64,000 nt of DNA from Cardiobacteriaceae bacterium (GTDB lineage: Bacteria > Pseudomonadota > Gammaproteobacteria > Cardiobacteriales > Cardiobacteriaceae), in the NCBI GenBank assembly GCA_030529365.1, contig JAUMXB010000004.1, positions 62,001 to 126,000 on the forward strand, given 5' to 3'. The position numbers were made by a program, and so were the translations under genes. The notes under the pieces were generated by a model, which made no database searches, was not told the DNA's origin, and was given only the letters and a program-made list of their open reading frames with translations. Below, in pieces: positions 1 to 7,161 of this stretch. Every line of letters begins with the position of its first letter. Position 1 is the first letter of the stretch.

Positions 1-1
1 C

Positions 2-973
2 CAGTTCGTGAAAGGCAAGGTGGTGCAGCCGCTGGATGGCAAAGTCTTTGCCCATGACGCCATCGAGAAGGACTTTTTCCCCATCGTGACCGCCATGAAG
101 CGCGACGGGGAGTATTACGGCCTGCCGACCGCAGTGCGTTCGCTCGCGCTTTTCTACAATGAAGATCTTTTCAAGGCTGCTGGCGTGGAAGCGCCGCCGC
201 AAACGCTCGATGAACTCGTGGCCGTTGCCAAGAAAATTGCCCAGCATGACGCGGGCGGCAACCTCACCACCGCCGGCATGACGCTCGACATGGCCGGCCA
301 GGATCACCACTGGTGGCGCGAAGTGCTGGTGCGCCAGTTTGGCGGCGCGCCCTACAGTGATGACAATAAAAAAGTCGCCTACAACAACGAAGCCGGGCAA
401 AAAGCGCTTGCCTTCTATACCGGCCTGCAAACCAACGAGAAAATCGGCATGGCCGGTTTCATGGACGAAGGCCAGGCCGCTTTCCGTGCCGGACGGGCGG
501 GCATGACCATTGACGGCACCTTCCGCCTCGGCGCCTTCAAATCCATAGAAGGCTTTACCTGGAAAGTCGCAGAACTCCCGGCCAATGCCGACGGCGTGCG
601 CTCCAACTATGCCTCCTATTTCGCAAACGGCATCGGCAGCGGCAGCAAGGGCGAAAAACTCGAAGCCGCGCAGAAATTCCTGCAATACATCTCCTCGCCG
701 GAAGCGATGGACATCTGGCTTGCCGAAGTGGGCGAACTGCCCGCGCGGCGCGACGTGGCATTGACCGACGCCAACCTTGCCAACCCGATCTACGCGCCCT
801 TCCTCAAAGGGCTGGAATACGCGCACACCACCATCTTCGTGGATGAATCGGCGCAGCGTCAGGTCGCCATCGACATGGCCAACCGCGTGCTCCTGCAAAA
901 TGAAGCCGTGGATGCCTCGTTGAAACAGGGCGCGGAAGCCGAACAGAAGCTGCTCGACAAGTTTTACAAATAA
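2..973 (+). CDS. Extracellular solute-binding protein of a sugar ABC transporter (5' truncated)
   Basis: The open frame enters from the left edge, so the N-terminus and any signal or lipobox are outside the window; 323 residues are visible. It resembles the C-terminal two thirds of family 1 (MalE/UgpB-like) periplasmic solute-binding proteins: an internal YGLPTAVRSLALFYNEDLF stretch typical of the hinge/ligand cleft, a central GRAGMTIDGTF segment and a late 'FLQYISSPEAMDIW' helix. Two permeases and a MalK-type ATPase follow on the same strand, so it should deliver a carbohydrate to that importer. The substrate cannot be read from the sequence. The gap to the permease (755 bp) is filled by repeats, which is unusually long for one operon. 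Family assignment is confident; ligand unknown. Confidence 0.85.
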   Translation, partial: QFVKGKVVQPLDGKVFAHDAIEKDFFPIVTAMKRDGEYYGLPTAVRSLALFYNEDLFKAAGVEAPPQTLDELVAVAKKIAQHDAGGNLTTAGMTLDMAGQDHHWWREVLVRQFGGAPYSDDNKKVAYNNEAGQKALAFYTGLQTNEKIGMAGFMDEGQAAFRAGRAGMTIDGTFRLGAFKSIEGFTWKVAELPANADGVRSNYASYFANGIGSGSKGEKLEAAQKFLQYISSPEAMDIWLAEVGELPARRDVALTDANLANPIYAPFLKGLEYAHTTIFVDESAQRQVAIDMANRVLLQNEAVDASLKQGAEAEQKLLDKFYK

Positions 974-1040
974 AAAACCGTAGGGGGTGGGCTTTGGCCC
1001 ACCGTTCGATTTACGGGGAAATGTATAAATTCACAAATTG

Positions 1041-1127
1041 ATTAAAAATAGTGATTTTTTACCATAATGAAGCACTTTCAATGAGAAAATTTATCGATAT
1101 AAGCGCTTTTTGATGGGAGTTTCTCAT
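1041..1127 (+). repeat. AAGCGCTT element, copy R1
   Basis: Order C-A-B-A-B: TTTTTTACCAT, a degenerate A box AAGCACTT (1070), GAGAAAATTTATC, A box AAGCGCTT (1101), and a decayed B box ending TTTCTCAT. The A boxes start 31 bp apart. The mismatched first A box marks this as an older or weaker copy. Confidence 0.85.
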
Positions 1128-1236
1128 GATGCGTAGGGTGGGTGTTAACCCGCCATTGCGAAGCGATTGTAGGTTGGTGGTGAGGCGAAGCCGAACCTCA
1201 ACATCAATTGGCATCGTTTGTTGGGGTTCACTCCGT

Positions 1237-1310
1237 GGTTATCGCATTTTGGCGGGCGGTTATCGCATTTCGGCAGGCGGTTATTGAGCTTGCCGAAATG
1301 CAATAACCGC
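1237..1310. repeat. 21-bp direct repeat with inverted third copy
   Basis: Two adjacent 21-bp units starting GGTTATCGCATTT (1237-1257 and 1258-1278; three differences) are followed by an inverted copy reading TGCCGAAATGCAATAACCGC (1291-1310). RNA from here could form a long hairpin. No function is evident. Confidence 0.7.
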
Positions 1311-1433
1311 TTGTCGAGATGTCCACCGGGCACCCATGAAAATGCGACTGCATTTTCATGGGAAACCCGCCAAGCTACGCTTTATTTATAACCGCATGGG
1401 TTTACACCCATCCTACGATGGTTTTATAAAATG

Positions 1434-1522
1434 GTTAAAAATAGCAGTTTTTTACCATTATAAAGCGCTTATCGTGAGAAATTTTCTCGCCATAAGCGCT
1501 TATGAATGAGAAAATTTCTCAT
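1434..1522 (+). repeat. AAGCGCTT element, copy R2
   Basis: Near-canonical full copy: TTTTTTACCAT, A box at 1463, GAGAAATTTTCTC, A box at 1494 (31 bp spacing), then TGAGAAAATTTCTCAT. Confidence 0.9.
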
Positions 1523-1604
1523 ATTGCCCTGCGGGCAACGGTGAGTTGACATCCACCACACCCAATGATGGGCTGAAGCTCACCTTACATGAAATTCATG
1601 AATT

Positions 1605-1688
1605 GATTGAAAATAGATGTTTTTTACCATCATGAAGCGCTTATGGTGAGAAAATTTATCGCAATAAGCGCTTGTTGATGAGAAAAAA
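1605..1688 (+). repeat. AAGCGCTT element, copy R3
   Basis: TTTTTTACCAT, A box at 1635, GAGAAAATTTATC, A box at 1666 (31 bp spacing), and a shortened terminal B box TGATGAGAAAA. It ends about 40 bp before the permease start, so it lies in the probable 5' leader of that gene. Confidence 0.9.
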
Positions 1689-1728
1689 TACCAAAACCAC
1701 CTGCCAATCCACAAACCCGAGGACTGCC

Positions 1729-2613
1729 ATGACCACGCTCAGCCACAACACCCGCAAACTGCTCTGGGTCTGGAGCTTTCTCGCCGTGCCCGTGGTGTTT
1801 TACAGCGTGATCCGCTTTTATCCCACGCTGGAGGCTTTCTGGCTGTCCTTGACCGACTGGGATTTCCTCTCCGACCCCGAATTCATCGGTTTGGAAAATT
1901 ACCGAAATCTTTTCAATGACCCGGAATTCTGGAAAGTCTTCAAGAACACCTTCCAGTATCTCGCGATCGGCATGCCGGTGTCGCTGCTCCTTGCCTTCAC
2001 GATTGCCTATTTTCTCGACCGCATCCGCTTCGGCCACACTTTCCTGCGCGTGCTCTATTTTCTGCCCTATATCACCACGGCCTCGGCCATGGCCTGGGTG
2101 TGGCGCTGGTTTTACCAGCCCGCGCCGACCGGCGTCATCAACAACTTCCTCGGCCAGCTCGGCTTCGAGCAAATTCCCTTTCTGCAATCGACTGCCTATG
2201 CGCTGCCCTCCATTACTGTGGTGGCCATCTGGGCGGGGCTGGGTTTTCAGGTGATCATCTTCATGGCCGGCCTGCGCGCCATTCCGCAGACCTATTACGA
2301 AGCGGCGCGCATCGATGGCCTCAATGAATGGCAGGTGCTGCGCAAGATTACGCTGCCGCTCCTGAAGCCGACCACCATCTTCCTCGTCGTGCTCGCTTCC
2401 ATCGGCTTTCTGCGCATTTTCGACCAGGTTTACAACATGACCACCATCGACCCCGGCGGACCGCTCGGCTCCACCAAGCCGCTGGTGCTGATGATTTACC
2501 AGACCGCTTTCAAGTCCTACCAAATGGGCGAAGCCGCCGCGCAAACCACGATTCTTTTCCTCGTGCTGCTCGTCATTTCCCTGTTGCAACTCTGGCTCAT
2601 GCGGGAGAAATAA
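1729..2613 (+). CDS. Sugar ABC transporter permease (first subunit, MalF/UgpA type)
   Basis: A 294-residue inner-membrane permease with about six hydrophobic segments and the binding-protein-dependent permease EAA loop near the C-terminal third (YYEAARIDGLNEWQVLRKITLP), which docks on the ATPase. I start it at ATG 1729, preceded by a GAGGA ribosome site at 1718-1722; the longer frame from 1672 begins inside repeat R3 and would add an unlikely polar extension. The second permease starts 1 bp after this stop, so they are translationally linked. With the upstream binding protein and the ATPase at 4933 it forms a carbohydrate importer of the CUT1 type by family knowledge. Substrate unknown. Confidence 0.93.
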   Translation: MTTLSHNTRKLLWVWSFLAVPVVFYSVIRFYPTLEAFWLSLTDWDFLSDPEFIGLENYRNLFNDPEFWKVFKNTFQYLAIGMPVSLLLAFTIAYFLDRIRFGHTFLRVLYFLPYITTASAMAWVWRWFYQPAPTGVINNFLGQLGFEQIPFLQSTAYALPSITVVAIWAGLGFQVIIFMAGLRAIPQTYYEAARIDGLNEWQVLRKITLPLLKPTTIFLVVLASIGFLRIFDQVYNMTTIDPGGPLGSTKPLVLMIYQTAFKSYQMGEAAAQTTILFLVLLVISLLQLWLMREK

Positions 2614-2614
2614 G

Positions 2615-3439
2615 ATGACTGGCAAAAACATCCGCCCTGGCCGCATTCTCCTCTGGACGCTGCTCTTTCTCGGCGGCGTGGTGATGGTCACTCCGCTGCT
2701 CTACATGTTCTCCACCTCGCTGAAAAGCGCCGGGCAAATCTACGACATGCGCTTGATTCCCTCTGCACCCACCTTGCAGAACTATCTGAAAGTTTTGGAA
2801 AACGGCCATTTCATGGACTGGTTCAAGAATTCGCTTTTCATCGCCTGCGTGGTGACAGTCTCCAATCTCTTTTTCGACAGCCTCGTCGGCTACACGCTCG
2901 CCAAATTCCGCTTTCGCGGGCGCGGCCTCATCTTTATCGCTATCCTTTCCACCCTGATGATTCCCACGGAAATGCTCGTCATTCCCTGGTATGTGATGAG
3001 CGCGCATTTCGGCTGGCTCGATACCTACTGGGGCATCATGTTCCCCGGCATGATGACGGCCTTCGGCACCTTTTTGATGAAGCAGTTCTTCGAAGGTATT
3101 CCTGATGATTTTCTGGAAGCCGCGCGCATTGATGGCATGAACGAATTCACCATCTGGTGGAAGATCGCCATGCCCCTGGTCATGCCCGCGCTCTCCGCGC
3201 TCGCCATCTTCACTTTCCTCGGCAACTGGACGGCATTCTTCTGGCCGCTCATTGTCACCACCAGCCCCGAGCTTTATACCCTGCCGGTTGGCCTCACTTC
3301 CTTTGCCGTCGAGCAATCGGTGCAATGGGAGATGATCATGACCGGCGCGGCGCTTGCCACTTTGCCCACCCTGGTGCTCTTTCTCGCCCTGCAACGCTAC
3401 ATCGTGCGCGGCGTGATGCTCGCCGGCCTCAAAGGATGA
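2615..3439 (+). CDS. Sugar ABC transporter permease (second subunit, MalG/UgpE type)
   Basis: A 274-residue permease with six predicted membrane segments and the EAA motif DDFLEAARIDGMNEFTIW, followed by IAMPLVMPALS. It belongs to the MalG-type partner of the preceding permease; the two would form the heterodimeric channel of the importer. The ATG lies 1 bp after the upstream stop, with GGGAG in the end of that gene as ribosome site. The argininosuccinate-lyase-like gene follows after 3 bp, indicating a tightly packed operon. Family confident; transported sugar unknown. Confidence 0.93.
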   Translation: MTGKNIRPGRILLWTLLFLGGVVMVTPLLYMFSTSLKSAGQIYDMRLIPSAPTLQNYLKVLENGHFMDWFKNSLFIACVVTVSNLFFDSLVGYTLAKFRFRGRGLIFIAILSTLMIPTEMLVIPWYVMSAHFGWLDTYWGIMFPGMMTAFGTFLMKQFFEGIPDDFLEAARIDGMNEFTIWWKIAMPLVMPALSALAIFTFLGNWTAFFWPLIVTTSPELYTLPVGLTSFAVEQSVQWEMIMTGAALATLPTLVLFLALQRYIVRGVMLAGLKG

Positions 3440-3442
3440 CTC

Positions 3443-4933
3443 ATGGATTATTCAACATTCCCCGATCCCGTTTACCGCGATACCGTGCTGAAGCCGCTTT
3501 TCGACGGCGTGAAAGCCCATCATGTTGATGCCTTTTGCGCCATCGACCGCGCCCATCTCGTGATGCTCTTTGAAACCGGCATCCTGCCGCCGGAAACCGC
3601 GCGCGCCATCGCCCAGGCGCTCGACGCCATCGAGCGCGACATCGATCCCGAAACGCTGGAATACACCGGCGAAGTGGAAGACTATTTCTTTGCCCGCGAG
3701 CAGGCGCTGAAAGCGCGTCTCGGCGCCGACATGGGCGGCCGCCTGCATACCGCGCGCTCGCGCAACGATATCGACCACACCGTCTTCAAGCTCGCGCTCA
3801 AGCCGCGCATCGACTATCTCCTCGATGACCTGCGCGCCCTTGTTGCAGCGCTCATTGCCAAAGCGGAAGCGGAACAGGAAACGCTGGTCATGGCCTATAC
3901 CCACGGCCAGCCGGCGCAGCCCACCACCTTCGGCCACTATCTCGCCGCGCTTCTTGAAGTGCTGCTGCGCGACATGGCGCGGCTCGAGGCGGCGCGCGAA
4001 ACCGTGAACCTCTGTTCGATGGGAGCGGCGGCGATCACCACTTCCGGCTTTGCCATTGACCGCGCGCGCGTCGCCGCGCTGCTGGGCTTTGCCGCGCCGC
4101 AGGAAAACAGCTACGGCTGCATTGCCGCCGTGGATTATGTAACCGCGACCTACAGCGCCATCGAACTCGTCTTCCTGCATCTCGGGCGCTTCATTCAGGA
4201 TCTGCAATTCCAGACCGCCTTTGAAGTCGGCCAGCTGTATGTGCCGAACGCTTTCGTGCAGATTTCCTCCATCATGCCGCAAAAGCGCAACCCCGTGCCC
4301 ATCGAGCACTTGCGCCATCTCGCCTCGCAGACCGTGTCGCGCGCGCGCATGATGCGCGACATCGTGCACAACACGCCCTTTACCGACATGAACGACAGCG
4401 AGGGCGAAACCCAGGAAACCGGCTACCAGACTTTCACCAGCGGCCATCGCGTGCTGAGCCTGCTGGCAAGCCTCGTCCCCGCCCTGCAAGTGAACGAAAA
4501 GCGCGTGCGCGAGCATATGGACAAGGCCTGCGTCACCATCACCGAACTTGCCGACGAACTGGTGCGCCGCGATGATCTTTCCTTCCGCGCCGCGCATGAA
4601 ATCGCCGCCAAAGTGGCGAAAGCCGTGGTCGCGCGCGAAGAAAGCCTGCCGCAGGGCGGCTATGCGCCGTTTGTTGCGGCCTTCCGCGAAGTGGCTGGCT
4701 GCGAGCCGGGCATGGACGCGGAAACCTTCGCGCAAGTCGTCTCGCCCGAACATTTCGTTGCCGTGCGCGAGCGCTTCGGCGGCCCCGGCAAACAAGCGTT
4801 GCAACAAGCGCTCGCCCGCTATCGCGCGGCGCTCGATGACGCCCGCGCGCGTGCGCAAGCCATAGAAAAACAGGAAAAAACCGCCAAAGAGGCGCTCGAC
4901 CGCGCCTTTGCCCAACTCACGGAGATGTGCTGA
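3443..4933 (+). CDS. Argininosuccinate lyase family protein within the sugar-transport operon
   Basis: A 496-residue member of the fumarase/aspartase superfamily. Visible are the substrate loop HTARSRNDIDHT, the region YTHGQPAQPTTFGHY and the family signature SSIMPQKRNPVPIEH with its catalytic serine. Superfamily members reversibly eliminate fumarate from N-substituted aspartates (argininosuccinate, ethylenediamine disuccinate, adenylosuccinate). It is longer than ordinary ArgH (about 460 residues) and sits between ABC permease and ATPase genes with no argG nearby, so I infer it acts on an imported N-succinyl/aspartyl conjugate rather than in arginine synthesis. True ArgH activity remains possible. 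ATG 3443 has AAAGGATG upstream, and the stop overlaps the next start (TGATG). Confidence 0.85.
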   Translation: MDYSTFPDPVYRDTVLKPLFDGVKAHHVDAFCAIDRAHLVMLFETGILPPETARAIAQALDAIERDIDPETLEYTGEVEDYFFAREQALKARLGADMGGRLHTARSRNDIDHTVFKLALKPRIDYLLDDLRALVAALIAKAEAEQETLVMAYTHGQPAQPTTFGHYLAALLEVLLRDMARLEAARETVNLCSMGAAAITTSGFAIDRARVAALLGFAAPQENSYGCIAAVDYVTATYSAIELVFLHLGRFIQDLQFQTAFEVGQLYVPNAFVQISSIMPQKRNPVPIEHLRHLASQTVSRARMMRDIVHNTPFTDMNDSEGETQETGYQTFTSGHRVLSLLASLVPALQVNEKRVREHMDKACVTITELADELVRRDDLSFRAAHEIAAKVAKAVVAREESLPQGGYAPFVAAFREVAGCEPGMDAETFAQVVSPEHFVAVRERFGGPGKQALQQALARYRAALDDARARAQAIEKQEKTAKEALDRAFAQLTEMC

Positions 4934-6000
4934 TGGCCGCCATAAGCTTGAAAAAACTGCACAAGCGCTTCGGCGCTACCCACGTCATCCGCGGCATGGA
5001 TCTGGAGATTGCCGATGGCGAATTCGTCGTCTTCGTCGGCCCCTCCGGCTGCGGCAAATCGACCGTTTTGCGCATGATTGCCGGGCTTGAGGAAGTGAGC
5101 GATGGCGACATTCACATCGGCGCGACGCGCGTCAACGATCTCGATCCGAAATCGCGCAATATCGCCATGGTTTTCCAGAATTACGCCATCTATCCGCACA
5201 TGAGCGTGCGGCAGAACATCGCCATCGGCCTTTACACCGCGAAAGCCGATAAGCAAACGAAAAACGCGCGCGTCGAGGAAACGGCGGAACTGCTGGGGCT
5301 TACCCCTTATCTCGACCGCAAACCGGCGGCGCTTTCCGGCGGCCAGCGCCAGCGCGTCGCCATTGGCCGCGCCATGGTGCGCGATCCCGCCGTCTTTCTT
5401 TTCGACGAGCCGCTCTCCAACCTCGATGCCCAGCTGCGCGCGCAGATGCGCATCGAAATCAAGAAACTGCACCAGCGCCTCGGCACCACCATCATCTACG
5501 TCACCCACGACCAGACCGAAGCCATGACCATGGCCGACCGCATCGTCGTCATGAAAGCGGGCGAAATCCTGCAAGCCGGTGCGCCGATGGCGCTGTACGA
5601 CGCGCCCGCCGATGTCTTCACCGCACGCTTTATCGGCAGCCCGTCGATGAATATCGTGCGCGGCCGCGCCGAGGGCGTCAGCTACCGCTTTGACCGCGAA
5701 GGCGACGTGCTGCTCGGCCTGCGCCCGCAGGATTTGCGCGTCGGTGAAGGGGAGGGCCTGCAGCTTGCTGGCGTGGTGCGCGCCGTGGAACCGCTCGGCC
5801 CGGAAACCTATGTGCATATGGACGTGGACGGCGAAACCGTGATCGCTTCCGCCCCCGGCCACCATATCCCGGAGGTGGACAGCCGCATCGTTGCCACCCT
5901 GCCGTTGGATCGCCTGCACCGCTTTGATCCCGAAACGGAATTGCGCATAGCACCGGAATGCAGGTTGGCGGTGAGCGCAGCGAACCTCAACATGGCATGA
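4933..6000 (+). CDS. Sugar ABC transporter ATP-binding protein (MalK/UgpC type)
   Basis: A 355-residue ATPase with Walker A GPSGCGKST, Q-loop NYAIYPHMSV, signature LSGGQRQRVAIGRA, Walker B VFLFDEPLSNLDAQ and switch His in YVTHDQTEA; a C-terminal TOBE/OB region follows from about residue 235. I chose ATG 4933, which overlaps the lyase stop and has GGAG at 4921-4924; an in-frame GTG at 4927 is the alternative. The last dozen codons (5961 onward) are a copy of a GC-rich intergenic repeat (GGTTGGCGGTGAG...CCTCAACAT, also at about 1170 and 15317), so the C-terminus looks repeat-derived. It powers the importer encoded upstream. Confidence 0.93.
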   Translation: MAAISLKKLHKRFGATHVIRGMDLEIADGEFVVFVGPSGCGKSTVLRMIAGLEEVSDGDIHIGATRVNDLDPKSRNIAMVFQNYAIYPHMSVRQNIAIGLYTAKADKQTKNARVEETAELLGLTPYLDRKPAALSGGQRQRVAIGRAMVRDPAVFLFDEPLSNLDAQLRAQMRIEIKKLHQRLGTTIIYVTHDQTEAMTMADRIVVMKAGEILQAGAPMALYDAPADVFTARFIGSPSMNIVRGRAEGVSYRFDREGDVLLGLRPQDLRVGEGEGLQLAGVVRAVEPLGPETYVHMDVDGETVIASAPGHHIPEVDSRIVATLPLDRLHRFDPETELRIAPECRLAVSAANLNMA

Positions 6001-6036
6001 CGATGATACTGTAGTTCATCTTATTCATCACAAGCC

Positions 6037-6086
6037 CAAAAATCATCATTTTTTACCACAATAAGCGCTTAAATATGGTAAAAAAG
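6037..6086. repeat. AAGCGCTT element, single-unit copy R4
   Basis: Minimal symmetrical form: TTTTTTACCA, one A box (6063), then ATGGTAAAAAA. It lies between the ATPase and ROK genes, 40 bp before the ROK start. Confidence 0.85.
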
Positions 6087-6126
6087 CATCATAAAAAAAC
6101 AAAAAAATGAATAAAGCGGAACAGAC

Positions 6127-7011
6127 ATGACACACTACCTCGGCATCGACGTCGGCGGCACGAAAATCCTCGCCGTCCTCGTCAACGAACAGGGCGACAT
6201 CCTCGCGGAAAGCCTTGCGTCCACCAGCCAGCAGGGCGAAGCGGCGCTGGCCGCGCAAATCGCCGGCATGGGGCAGGCGCTCGCGCGCGAGGCCGGTGTG
6301 GCCGTGCAGGCGGTTGGCATCGGCATGCCTGGTGCAGTCTGCCCGCGCAGCCAGTCGCTCTCCCTGATGCCGAACGTGGCGGGCATTGCCGGAACGGGCC
6401 TCATTGAAAAACTGCGCGCCGCCTTTGCCGTGCCCGTCGTGCTCGAAAACGACGTCAACGCCGCCGCGCTCGGCGAAGCCTGGCGCACGCAGGCGGGCAA
6501 TCCCTTCGTGTTCATGGCGCTGGGCACCGGCATCGGCATGGGGTTGGTGATCAACGGCGCGCTCTGCTGCGGCCATCATGGCGCGGCAGGAGAAATTGCC
6601 TGGTTGCCGATCGCTGATTCGCGGCCAACCCCCGCCCAATACCGCGCCGCCATGCTGGAAAGCCAGCTTGGCGGCAAGGCGTGGATCGATGACTATCATG
6701 CACGCGGTGGCACACAAGCCACCCTCGCTGCATGTTTTGCCGCGCCAGACAATATTTTTGCCGACATGCTTGCCGACAAAAGCGAACGCCTTGCGCTCGC
6801 CATCCTCGCCATTGCCGCCGTGATCGATCCCGAAACCGTCTGCCTCGGCGGCTCGATCGGTTTGCAGCCCGCGCTGCAAGAAGCGACGCGCGAAGCGCTT
6901 GCCCGCTACAGCGACCATCCGCCTGCCATCACCGCTGCCCGTCTCGGCGGCCATGCCGGGGCGATCGGTGCAGCAAGAGCGGGGATGCTGCATGGTAAAA
7001 AACAATCATGA
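6127..7011 (+). CDS. ROK family sugar kinase or regulator-like protein
   Basis: A 294-residue ROK protein: N-terminal ATP-binding LGIDVGGTKI, catalytic region VLENDVNAAALGE (Asp base) and phosphate-2 motif ALGTGIGMGLV. There is no N-terminal helix-turn-helix, so a kinase (glucokinase or N-acetylhexosamine kinase type) is more likely than a repressor. The usual zinc motif CxCGxxGCxE of many ROK kinases is not visible; an unusual linker IADSRPTPAQYRAAMLE replaces it. The final residues KKQS and the stop lie inside repeat copy R5. Context implies phosphorylation of the sugar brought in by the upstream importer. Substrate unproven. Confidence 0.85.
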   Translation: MTHYLGIDVGGTKILAVLVNEQGDILAESLASTSQQGEAALAAQIAGMGQALAREAGVAVQAVGIGMPGAVCPRSQSLSLMPNVAGIAGTGLIEKLRAAFAVPVVLENDVNAAALGEAWRTQAGNPFVFMALGTGIGMGLVINGALCCGHHGAAGEIAWLPIADSRPTPAQYRAAMLESQLGGKAWIDDYHARGGTQATLAACFAAPDNIFADMLADKSERLALAILAIAAVIDPETVCLGGSIGLQPALQEATREALARYSDHPPAITAARLGGHAGAIGAARAGMLHGKKQS

Positions 7012-7079
7012 TAAGCGCTTTGGATAGTAGTTTTTTATCATGATAAAGCGCTTATTTCGGTAAAAAATAGCGATTTTTA
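6991..7079. repeat. AAGCGCTT element, copy R5, overlapping the ROK stop codon
   Basis: C'-A-C-A-C' arrangement: ATGGTAAAAAA, A box (7013), TTTTTTATCATGAT, A box (7046, 33 bp spacing), GGTAAAAAATAG. It contributes the last codons and the stop of the ROK gene. Confidence 0.85.
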
Positions 7080-7161
7080 GACTGTTTGTGAATAAATCAA
7101 ATCCCACTATCATCTACGACGCCTGCAACACGATTTTCAAACCCGAGCTATCGGAGGAGCC

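Larger units (their letters stand above)
974..1728. other. Repeat-filled intergenic region between solute-binding protein and permease
   Basis: No plausible gene. It holds a GC-rich hairpin (GGTGGGC/GCCCACC at 986-1003), three copies of the AAGCGCTT element (1041-1127, 1434-1522, 1605-1688), GC-rich repeat fragments of the GTAGGGTGGG type at about 1133-1230 and 1380-1430, a 21-bp tandem/inverted repeat at 1237-1310, and a 13-bp stem hairpin (CCCATGAAAATGC, loop GACT) at 1333-1362. A small reading frame across 1145-1333 (- strand) consists only of repeat sequence. Confidence 0.8.

Noticed and set aside
1630-2691. 353-residue - strand frame over the first permease
   Set aside because: Antisense to a well-defined permease and composed of charged, low-complexity residues.
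3443-4933. Direct naming of the lyase as argH
   Set aside because: The family is clear, but its position inside a sugar-transport operon and its extra length make the substrate uncertain, so no symbol was given.
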